A stretch of 64,000 nt of DNA from Adineta ricciae (Eukaryota; Rotifera; Eurotatoria; Adinetida; Adinetidae). Positions 54,711-64,000 of the stretch are shown one piece after another. The stretch covers positions 155,107 through 219,106 of the forward strand of contig CAJNOJ010000098.1 in assembly GCA_905250025.1 (NCBI GenBank), read 5' to 3'. The translations under genes and the position numbers were made by a program. Each line of letters opens with the position of its first letter. The stretch's first letter is position 1. Below the pieces are notes generated by a model. That model was not told the origin of the DNA and did no database searches. It worked only from the letters and a program-made list of their open reading frames with translations.

Positions 54711-56478
54711 GAAGCAAACGTAAAGCGTGCTTTCACTAGTTAATGAGTCTTGGAAATGAGGCCGACAAACATAAAAAAAAAGAAATCATCATTATGTAAA
54801 ATATCTGTTCTTGATGTCTCGGCAGCACTCTAGAAAAACGGTCGAAATACCGTCAAAACCAGTTGCAGGCGATGTTAAACAGGTACTCAGAGCAAAAGTG
54901 TTCGTTTAATAGTGGTACAAGTTCCGCAACAAGATTTCGACAATACAACCGAGAAGAAAAGTTCCTGTTGACTGCCGGCAACATTTTAATACTCGGTTTC
55001 TCAAAAAATGGTTGAGTTCTTTTTCGATAACTCGTTTCGAAAGTATCAGATATGTGCTGTCGAGAACGGATATCTGAATTAAATCAATCCTGATATATGT
55101 AACTGGTAACCATCTAGGTTAATAGAAAGTTTTTCCTTTGATCACAATCTCCCTTTGAAATACATTCACAGTTCATGAACATCGTTCAGAGCTGTTCAAG
55201 CAAACTAATGCTAAAAATGTCCACAAATCCATAGTAGAGCAATTTATTACTTTAACGAGGGACGAAAAATGTGATATTTTCGTATTTTTACAAATAACTG
55301 TCGTCCGTAAGTAGAAATTGGGCCGCAATGGAATTTGTATCATTAGTTATCATCGATATGACGATGAATTCCTATCGATATTACGATCTGCCTTTCTTTT
55401 TTGAATACTCAATCCTGTAGATCGACTGATCTTTAGTTTCTTCTTTGAAAAATGATTTTGATCTTCACGCCTGAAAATGATGTTTTTTTCGCCTATAGAA
55501 CAAGTTTTCAAGATGAGAGTGAGATTGATGCAAAAGACTTTTTAGATAAGATTCAGTGATACTTACGACTTGTTGGCTCGTTCTATTTTAAACGCAGATT
55601 TTCTAGACAGATTGTCAAAAACGGATTTTAACATGGATCAACTAATACGAACATGTAAATATAATACACCCTTGCTGCTTTGTACTTGCACATGTTTTTG
55701 TGCACTTTGATGATGTCGAATTGTATGAAAATATTCTTTAAGACAAGATAAACGCACACTTCTTCAAAGGAGAAAATCGAATTTATCATTCTTTTCGGTA
55801 GCCTAGTTCTAAATTTAAAAGCTACAATACAAATTTCATTGGAATACTCAGATCAGTAAGTTTCAAAACAATATAACATCAGAGGATACGACGAAATGAA
55901 CTATTTCTTTGCCAAATAATCATTTTATGAAACAACACACAAAGAAAATTTTCTTTTCGTTATCTACTGGAAAAAGAAACAATATGTACGTTTTTGCAGG
56001 TGAATCTCTTAATAAAACTTAATTTCATCTGTCAGAAAAATTGTTTTTTTGGATGACAATACACTTTAACAGTATATTTCCACTGAGATTTGTCACACCA
56101 GTTCGATCTACTCGATCCGATCGGCTCGTCTATTCTGAGCTAGATGCCAACAAGCGGCCAATCAAGTGAGAAAAGGAGACATACATTGAATTTATCAGTC
56201 GAAATTGCCATAGCGACATCTGTAATAATCCTCAAACGCGACACATTCTTCTACATATTATAAAATATAAATAATTTTTTCGAAGAAGAAAAATGAAGAT
56301 CGACAGATGTTTTGTGATTGAAAATGCAATGCTTTCTGATTGCTGTTCCATCAAATATCAAAGTTAATCCGATTGGAACATTCATTCATTTTACCTTGCA
56401 AAGAAATTTTGAAATATCTCATTTATTCACTGTATCAAAGTTGCATTTCATTCGTGACTCAGAAAACAATCTGACAAG
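54711..56478. other. 1.8 kb intergenic region, no gene seen
   Basis: This lies between the divergent receptor and NEDD8 genes. I see no ORF above background, no repeat and no RNA gene. A pyrimidine-poor, AT-rich composition prevails. The NEDD8 promoter should be in the last few hundred bases. Confidence 0.4.
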
Positions 56479-56766
56479 ATGATGATCAAAGTGAAAACAT
56501 TAACTGGCAAAGAAATCGAAGTCGATATTGATGGGACTGATAAAATCGAACGTATCAAAGAACGCGTCGAAGAAAAGGAAGGTTAGACTCGTCTTTCGAT
56601 TCATTCTTCATCCGAACTACGGCATTTCGTTTTAGGAATTCCTCCATCACAGCAACGTCTGATCTTCGGTGGTAAACAAATGACAGATGATAAAACAGTC
56701 AATGAATACAATGTCAATCCTGGTAGTGTACTTCATTTAGTCTTAGCGTTACGTGGTGGATGGTAA
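56479..56766 (+). CDS. NEDD8: Ubiquitin-like modifier NEDD8
   Basis: Two exons (56479-56581 and 56636-56766, intron 54 bases) encode 77 residues. It begins [19 protein letters not shown] and contains [20 protein letters not shown] and the C-terminal LVLALRGG. Ala72 in place of the Arg72 of ubiquitin and KERVEEKEG mark it as NEDD8 rather than ubiquitin. It is activated by NAE1-UBA3, passed to UBE2M and conjugated to cullins, switching on CUL4-type ligases such as the one COP1 works with. Only one residue, Trp, follows the di-glycine, so processing must remove just that residue. The usual animal tail is longer. Confidence 0.95.
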
Positions 56767-56984
56767 AGAAAAGCAAGAAACTTCCTCAAAGAACTTTATT
56801 TTATCTTGTATACTTCTTTAACTTAATTATTAAATAAACGAGAAACAAAATCTAAGAGAGATATCAAATAGCACGACGTAATTTGTTTTTCCTCAATATA
56901 AACTATTAACCTAACTTCTTTTTAGATTGCTTTTTTTCTTTCAATGTTTCTTTCGTTTGCTCATTTATATTTGTTATTGTAAGT

Positions 56985-58453
56985 ATGTCTTCTTCATCAC
57001 CTTCAACTCCGACAAGTGCAACGCCGCAACAAATTGGCAAAGCATTTGTTGTTCAATATTATCGTCTTCTTCATGAACATCCGGAATCTTTACATCGATT
57101 CTATTCGACATCGTCGACATTTATGCATGATGATCATCAAAAGACCGCTAAGGGAATAGAAGAGATTTCCAAACGTATTGAAGAATTATCTTTCAAGCAA
57201 CGTCACGTGAAGATTCGTCAAGTCGATTGTCATTCAACCGTCGGTTCGTCTGTTGTCGTTCAAGTTTGCGGTGAAATATCGTCATCGTCAGTAATCGATT
57301 CTCAAACTCAACCGATCATGAAACGTTTCGTTCAAACATTTGTCTTGACACCAGCAGATAATTCCAAACAAAAGTATTATGTCCACAATGACATCTTTCG
57401 ATACCAAGATAGTCCAACACCAACTTCAACGACTGAGAATATCAAGACAACTCCTGAAGGTACGGTTTTGAATTGAGGAGAATGTAAGTGTTGTGATTGT
57501 CGTTTTTCTAGCATCAGCGTCATCGTCAACAGTGATTGAAACACCCATTACACCGTCAGCATCGAGTACGATCGAATTTTATGATAATACCGTTGCTGAG
57601 AAAAAGGAAGGTAAAAGTGAAGCGAATGTTTCTTCAACTGTTCCTAAAACGCCACCAGCTACGCCAGCTGTTGCTGACCCAACCAAAGAGCAACCATCAA
57701 AACCAAAGTCTTATCGCGATGCCATTGGCAAAAAAGAGAAATCAACTGCTGCAGCGCCACAACCACCAGCAAATACAACAGCAACAACTACAGCAACAGC
57801 AGCAGCAGCTACAGCAACTGAAAATCAATCAACAGCATCAACGAAAAAATCCAATAAACAACAGAAGAAAGCAGCAGCCAAAGCCAATGCTAACAGCAAT
57901 CGTAATCAACGTGGCCATCCTCAAGATGCCAATGATTACTACGATGATTCATGGTATCATGAAAATGAAGGTGTTGAAGGTTATCTTTCAACAGGTTACA
58001 CCGATGATCAAGAAATATTCGTTGGAAACCTCTCCGCTCAAGTCACCGAAAATGAAGTAAGAATAATAGCAAATGAAAAATCTTTTGGATAAATCCTCGT
58101 TTTAGATTCATGGATTATTTCGCCCATACGGTAGTCTTTTACTGGTTCGCATTGGTAACACGGGATCTCAGGTGGGCGCAGCTAATTTCGCCTTTGTTGT
58201 CTGTCAATCAATCGAAATGGCCAAAGCAATTGTTGCCGATCATGAGACTTTTTTGAAAACTCATCAAGTGAACGTCGAAGCAAAGAAACGTCGCCCTTTT
58301 CCTCATACATTTCGTCCAACATATCCAACAGCTGCATCACCAACAAGCTATCAATCGACTGGCTATCCAGCCGCATTATACAATCAATCAAGTTATTACG
58401 AAGGTGTTCCAACACGTGGTGTCCGACGTGGTGGCCGCGGTGGCGCGAAATGA
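56985..58453 (+). CDS. G3BP: Stress-granule protein G3BP
   Basis: Three or more exons, about 470 residues. The N-terminal NTF2-like domain (residues 14-145) includes GKAFVVQYYRLLHEHPESLHRFY, DCHSTVGSSVVVQVCGEI, RFVQTFVLTP and YYVHNDIFRY. A long low-complexity middle follows, rich in Ala, Thr, Gln and Lys (TATTTATAAAATATEN and KKSNKQQKKAAAK), including a SYRDAIGK element. The C-terminal RRM has RNP2 (IFVGNLS) and a later RNP-like FAFVVC; the protein ends in an RGG tail (TRGVRRGGRGGAK). This is the G3BP order NTF2, acidic/PxxP, RRM, RGG. G3BP nucleates stress granules by binding RNA and dimerising through NTF2. The second exon starts after the intron at about 57460-57510. Confidence 0.93.
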
Positions 58454-58928
58454 TTTGTTTTTTGTTTTCGTTTTCTTTTTCTTTTGCCTTTGTTTTGTTT
58501 GTCATAACCTATTAACGTTCATTTGTCTTTTTTCCTGTTTTTTTGGAGAAAGTGATATTGTTTATTGGTCTTTCTTGTCTGCTGTTCGTATGTGGATGAA
58601 AAATTCTCGGGGATCTAGAAGAGAAAAGATGATAATGATAATAACTTTTACTCTGGTCTTTCCGCATGTTTGAATTTCTTCTTTCTCCTCCTCCTCTCCT
58701 TTTTTTCACCTTCTTCACTCCTGTTGTCTTTGACTTTCAACTTTAATAAACTTGAAACATTACAAGCATTGATACTCATTCATTGAGCATGAACATACTC
58801 AGTAGCGTCATCTATTTGTTTTTCTCGTCCAATCGTTATACAAAACAGAACGCTGTTGTCTCGCATCGTTTTGTTTTGTTTGTATAGGAAAAGAAAGTGA
58901 AACGTTTGAAAGAAATCTGTTTTAATCA
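58454..58928. other. G3BP 3' UTR and GOLGA7 promoter
   Basis: T- and C-rich 3' UTR of about 290 bases with AATAAA at about 58744, then a short intergenic gap. The ORFs here are UTR frames. Confidence 0.5.
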
Positions 58929-59485
58929 ATGGAAGACAGAACGCGTTTAACAAATGATCATTCGATAAAATTATTCATTCAACGTGACTATTCCGAAGGT
59001 ACAGCTGTGAAATTCCAGGAACGTTTTCCAGGAGAACTAGAAGGACATGTAAATAGTTCATTGTTTCGTTGATTCGTTCGCAGAATTTTATGTTTAGATC
59101 AATCGTGACGAATTCATCGGTATTCTTCGCGATATAAACGGCTTCTTTCGCGATGCAGAAGCGTTATCATGTTCAACATTTACGGAAAATTGCTGTGCTT
59201 GCTTGACAGGTTATTTACTTCTACTCTGTATGCCAACTCATTATGAAAAGGTAAGAATAACGACGGAATTGAATAACTGTTCTAGTCGTGACATTTAGTG
59301 TGTTAAACGAGCAGCAAAATATATTGAAGAGAAAAATAAACGTGTGCTCAATCATCATGGAATATATATGGTCGATCCAATGGAGAAAGGACTTCGTTGC
59401 GTATGTCAAACGCTTAATTTTGAAATGAAAAAAGTTCCAATCAATGTTTTAGATTGAAGTGTGCATTTCCAATGCTCATCGGTAA
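58929..59485 (+). CDS. GOLGA7: Golgin subfamily A member 7 (palmitoyltransferase subunit)
   Basis: Several short exons encode about 135 residues. The family blocks are visible: SIKLFIQRDYSEGTAVKFQ, RFPGELEGHINRDEF, CCACLTGYLLLLCMPTHYEK, KYIEEKNKRVLNHHGIYM and DPMEKGLRCIEVCI. The order and spacing match human GOLGA7/GCP16 and yeast Erf4. GOLGA7 partners DHHC9-type enzymes to palmitoylate Ras and other proteins at the Golgi. The conserved cysteines (CCACL) may themselves be palmitoylated. The last intron (donor after CGTTGC at about 59400) is needed to join ..GLRC to IEVC and reach the stop at 59483-59485. Confidence 0.92.
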
Positions 59486-59652
59486 TCCAATTGTGAGTGG
59501 TTTCGACAAAAAATCTCGTGTTCTTCTCCTATGTTGAACAGTGTATATGAATAAATCTGTACTCTCAATGGATGTTTTCTCTTATTTCTTCTTCCTGCAT
59601 TAAAAACATCAATTTTGCTTGTCTGTTTATTCTTTAAGATATTGACCTTTTG

Positions 59653-62600
59653 ATGAACGAACATTCTCGTTCGGTTTTACATCGAATTGAATTACGTCGT
59701 CGAAGTGAACGCGATAAATTTGGTTTCGCTATACAATACGAACAACCTTGTTCCATCTGCGTCTACTCAGGAAGTTTAGCTCAAGCATGTGGATTACGTT
59801 CGGGACAAATCTTAGCCAAAGTGAATGGTTACAATGTCTTAGATGCCAGACATGATGACGTTAAACGACTTGTCTATGCTAAGCACACGAACGTACTTGT
59901 GTTAGAAGTAAGTTTTACTACAAAATTTGAATGAGGGAAAGATGAGTTTGTTGTAGGTGCTCGATCCTGATGATGATATTGAGGAAGATAATAGTATCGA
60001 CTGTAAAGAGAATATCCTCTCGCCATCTTCTTGCCATGTTACATCGAAAATCTCGGTGAACGATGCACTTCGCGGACGCATTCTTCGAGAGAGTAACACC
60101 GGTTCATCATCGACGATAAATAAATATCCAATAAAGCACTATTATAAAAAAGCTCGCGAATCTCTCACATCATCATCGCAAGATTCCACTACTAGTACGA
60201 CATCCGAGCCATTGATAAACAATCGACAGAAATCCTTTCCAAATATCAATCGTCAACGTCTTTCGAAAGTGATTATTAGCACCAATCTTCGAATGTATTT
60301 GTCCCAAATCAATGATATCATCCTTTTGAAAGATATGTACTCATCGTTGACGCCCGGTGTTAATCTGATTGATTCGCAGTCGTCATTATCGTTTAAACAT
60401 CAAACATTGTATACATTTTCTTCAATTGATTTCCTCGGTTACTTCGATATTGATCATAATAGTAAAAATCAAACAGAATTAGTGAAAAAAATCCAAAAAT
60501 TTCTTAAGCGTTCAATTTTAAATCCCACAGCACATAAAATCCAATTTCATATTCAATGTAAACAATTTCAAATCACTCCACTTTGGTTTCACTTCTTAGC
60601 GGGCAAATATTTAAGCTATGTTTGCCTATTTCATACCCAACCGACGTTATTCGCATTGATACTCTACTGTTCGATAAAAATCGATGAGAATATCAATAAA
60701 TTAAAGTATGAACATAATGCCAGTTCGATGTTTGTCTTTCGCGCGTCGTCCGTCGATGAACGAAATCGAATCATTCAGTGTTTATTCGCCAGAGCGAAAC
60801 ATTGCTCGAATGAACAATGTAATTTGGAAAGTAAACATCGAAAACATCATTTAGACGAACCAGGTTTGTCAACAGAAGAATCATACTATTTTCTCTTATA
60901 ATTATTTCCATATTTAGATACATGCTCAACGAATAGTTCGTGTGCAACATCGATCGATTCGAATATCGATTCTTGTACAACGGGAACCACTTCTCAGTCG
61001 TCCGTCGAATCCTCGTCACCTAACGCACTGCGATCGTCTATAGAAGAGGATGATGAAGAAGAAGACGATGATCACGAGCATCATCAACGCAGCATTCCGC
61101 CACCACCACCCGAGTACGAAGAAACTTTCATTCCTCAGCATTTCACAAAAATCTTTTTCTCCGTTTAGATTCGGTCACGATGATGATTCCTGTCCAGGTC
61201 CATGTTCGTCATCATCTTCTTCGTCACTCTCCGATGGTGATCTACTTGATAACGATCTAGTTGGACCGAGTGCAGCATCAACAGCGACAACCGGTCAATT
61301 TCTATGGATTGATCATCATCCGCGTCGTCATTCCATTGCAAACGATACTCATCTTCTCGACGCAAACAGTTTTCACTATCACCCATCGAGTCCATTTGTT
61401 GATCATCCACCATCTGTCGAAGATCTACGCGCACGATTTGCATCCGCTTATATTCTCACTACTGCTCCCGTATGTTTCTTACTTTTCACCTTTTGTAAAA
61501 GACTCTGTTGTTTTCCTTTCAGTCTTTGACGGCCATTCATAATGATGATGAATTGTCTTTGCAACACGAGACAAGTATTAATGAGGGTTCAATTGATATG
61601 AGTGAAGAGCATTGTTCGGCAATGTCATGGGCCATATGTTTTGAAAAACTGTTGAACGATGAATTGGGTTTACAAGTCTTTACTGAGTTTTTAACCAAAG
61701 AATTTAGTCAAGAGAATATTCAGTTCTGGGTTGAATGTGAAAATTTCAAAAAGCTAACCAATAACGACGAAGTAAATACTCTTGCGGCACAAAAATTCAA
61801 GAGAACCGTTTGTCTTTTTCAGATTCGCGAAAAAGCCAATCTAATTTGGTCGACGTATTTACACGATACGGACGATGGATCATGTCGGATCAATATCGAT
61901 AATCGAACGCGACAAGAATGCGAACAACTATTATCAACTAGTCCAGATATTCATCTTTTCGAAAAAGCTCAATCTCAGATCTTTCATCTAATGAAATACG
62001 ATTCGTACACCAGATTTCTCAAGTCAGATATTTACAAAGATTGCATTCGCAATGAAATGGAAGGAAAATCAATAAATTACAGCAAACAACACGTCACCAA
62101 GCCTTCGGAGCAACCACGCACGACTAACATCGTATGGTGGAATGAGATATTTTGATGTCAACTACTTGAATCTTATTTTTAGAACAAACTGAAAGAAGAA
62201 GAAAAAAAAGATAAGAAGAAAAGTCCTTTCCTGCCTTGGACAAAAGGTAAGAAGCATTTCTAATCGATTAAACATCACACAGACGATCAAGTTTTGAGAT
62301 TAAAAAAAAAACTAATTAGTAATTCATTTAGCTGTTATAAAAATCTTTCCCAAAGACAAAGAATCTTTGCCCTTTGTATATCCAGATCAGTTAATTTAAT
62401 CAGGCAAGCTTTATATTTCTATACTTAGATGAATAGTTAGTTCATCTATTGGAAAATTTGATTTCGCTCCAAGATATGTGAGACAAGCGAGCTAATTCCT
62501 TCTCCTTCATCTCATGTTACATCAATTATTGCTGCAAGATCGTCGGATATTTCAATCGATGTATTTCAGAGACAACATTGAACTGTCTCACACATTTGAT

Positions 62601-62972
62601 AGGCCATTGAGACTGCTGAAGAGAACGGAAAACTGGTCGGCGTAAATTATCTGCCGGATTTCATGGATCAGATAATATCTGTTGAGGATTTTGCAGAAGG
62701 AAAGAGAACGAGCAAACGTACCTTAATTAATGATGAATATTAATAGAATTTTTTCAACCTATTTAATAAAAGATGACATGTTGATATATCTTCTAGCTTT
62801 TTCCAAATGGAAACGACCAATAACATCAAGTATGTACCTATTCGAATGAATATATCACGAAACCTTACAAATATTTACTCTAGATGCCATTCCTCCATCA
62901 ACGAGTTCAACATTGGACTCCTGCTCAGTCAAGTCCTGTCAGATCTCTTCGTTCAACACGCTTCCACGTTGA
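59653..62972 (+). CDS. RGS12/loco-type regulator of G-protein signalling (PDZ-PTB-RGS-RBD)
   Basis: A multi-exon gene of about 900 residues. Domain order: an N-terminal PDZ (RIELRRRSERDKFGFAI, SGSLAQACGLRSGQIL, VNGYNVLDARHDDV), a PTB-like domain (SSIDFLGYFDI, then SSMFVFRASSVDERNRI), an acidic/Ser-rich linker (EEDDEEEDDDHEHH), and the RGS box (SWAICFEKLLNDELGLQVFTE, ENIQFWVECENFKK, YDSYTRFLKSDIYKDC). The last part, after KSPFLPWTK, has small exons with a Raf-RBD-like half (HLLENLISLQDISSDISID, ending IISVEDF) and a Ser-rich tail. No clear GoLoco was found. This is the RGS12/14/loco family, which accelerates GTP hydrolysis on Gi/o subunits. Exons after 62160 are the least certain. Confidence 0.85.
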
Positions 62973-64000
62973 TCTTTACCTCTGCTCTTGTTTTCGTGTG
63001 ATCAAAACTTTCGAGATTTTGTTTCTACATACATCAATAATCAATGGAATTCAATTAGTGTTTTTTTTTCTCTTCTGAAAAATAAATTGTTGCATTCTAT
63101 TTTATGAATAATTACACTCGGATTCCTTTTTTTTTTCCCCGTCAATTTTAATACTTCATGTCATCAAAATAGATCGTTTTTCAGTAGAGAATCTAATGAG
63201 AAACAGGCTAAACAGACAAGTTTTGCAGCAGAGAGAAAGAAATTTCAAGCGGAAATTGATGAACATTTCATTATATTGCTTGATGAGTAAATTTTTGTGA
63301 AAAAGCCAAGCTGAATTCTTTTCTCAATTGAACATGTCAACAGTGCACAGACATTCGGTTATCCATGCTTCGTCAAGTATCCGTATAACCTATCGTTTCG
63401 TAAGTAGAAAATCTTCATCGCATCATTATCATCAGAAGTTGAATTAATTGAATGGAAAACGTACTAATTTTTGTCATCGTTGATTAGGTAAAAAGGAACG
63501 GAGATGAAAGACATGCAGCTATGCGTGTCTGAAATTGCTTGAACGATAAACAAGGAAGCGAAAGAGAAAAACACACACGCTAAAGAAAGAAGAAGAAGAA
63601 AAAAGAATGGCGATTAGAAGGATTCCGTTTTGAGCGCTTCACATTCGCATTAAAAAGAATCTTCTCATTGGTGCCGGTGTTTTTATCGGTAGTTATTGTT
63701 AACAAAGTCAAGTTTTTCTTTCTACTCGTCCAAATAAATGTATGTGTATGTGTCTTAGCATAATTATTTTCTCTGCCTCCCCTCTCCCTCTCTCTCTCTC
63801 TCTCTCTCTCTTGTCGTTTCTATTATTTTCATTTATCTTCTTGCTTCCCTTCGATCCTCTTTTTTTGTTTGTTAGTTAAAAGAATAGCAAAGGAAAAGCA
63901 CTAGCTATTGTTATTAGTGGCTATATTGACATAGGAGCTTTTCAACGCATAGATTCGTGATGAAACTTGCTGAAATCAATAACATGTGCGCAGGTGTCCT
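62973..64000. other. Right-end region, no gene seen
   Basis: 3' UTR of the RGS gene (AATAAA near 63080) followed by AT-rich and CT-rich sequence. ORFs here are UTR frames. A next gene may start beyond the window. Confidence 0.45.
63783..63811. repeat. (CT)n microsatellite
   Basis: About 14 CT units within a pyrimidine-rich tract. Confidence 0.9.

Noticed and set aside
57536..58060. Alternative-frame ORF of 174 residues inside G3BP
   Set aside because: Gln/Lys-rich shadow of the G3BP low-complexity segment; the main frame joins NTF2 to RRM.
61050..61529. ORF of 159 codons in the RGS gene as a separate protein
   Set aside because: Spans an intron and parts of exons in another frame; the main frame links the PTB-like region to the RGS box.

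Overview
The window reads as nuclear DNA of a small invertebrate, most probably a bdelloid rotifer. The evidence is AT-rich sequence, densely packed genes on both strands, many spliceosomal introns of about 45-60 bases with GT..AG ends, animal-specific genes (COP1, RGS12-type regulator, PHM, RPL23A, NEDD8, G3BP, GOLGA7, OSTC), several rhodopsin-like receptors, and several genes that look bacterial or fungal in type (short NadE, acetamidase-type amidase, P1-family peptidase, a GNAT enzyme, an SF2 helicase). That mixture is typical of bdelloids, but the species is an inference. No RNA genes, transposon ORFs or CRISPR arrays were recognised.

Layout. 1-10.4 kb: housekeeping genes (small membrane protein, EF-hand protein, OSTC, RPL23A, 17-exon COP1, SH3 scaffold protein). 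10.4-13 kb: a gene-poor stretch. 13-24 kb: receptor, secreted protein, amidase, type I DnaJ, two tandem four-pass membrane genes. 24.8-30.8 kb: GNAT enzyme, receptor, bacterial-type NAD synthetase with one intron, ankyrin protein, P1 peptidase. 31.3-44.8 kb: three related genes (A 31637-32634, C 34577-35720, B 43754-44770) encoding an N-terminal death-effector-like domain, one membrane span and a short cysteine-rich C-terminal ectodomain, interspersed with a B-box protein, a CYYR1/Shisa-like membrane protein, a GH20 hexosaminidase, PHM and an SF2 helicase. 45-54.7 kb: NT5DC1-like nucleotidase, two receptors of one family, a receptor pseudogene, a MAP-kinase-phosphatase-like DUSP. 56.4-63 kb: NEDD8, G3BP, GOLGA7 and a PDZ-PTB-RGS protein.

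The most interesting system is the death-effector/transmembrane/cysteine-rich family. The predicted topology puts a DED-type adaptor domain in the cytosol and a compact, disulfide-rich, defensin-patterned ectodomain outside. Copies A and B share a nearly identical tract of about 1,027 bases covering the 5' region, the DED and the start of the membrane span, then diverge sharply across the ectodomain. A second tract of the same kind links the receptor at 47884 to the pseudogene at 49920. Both suggest recent gene conversion or local duplication. All exon structures were built by eye from splice signals and reading frame, and were checked for phase in most genes.
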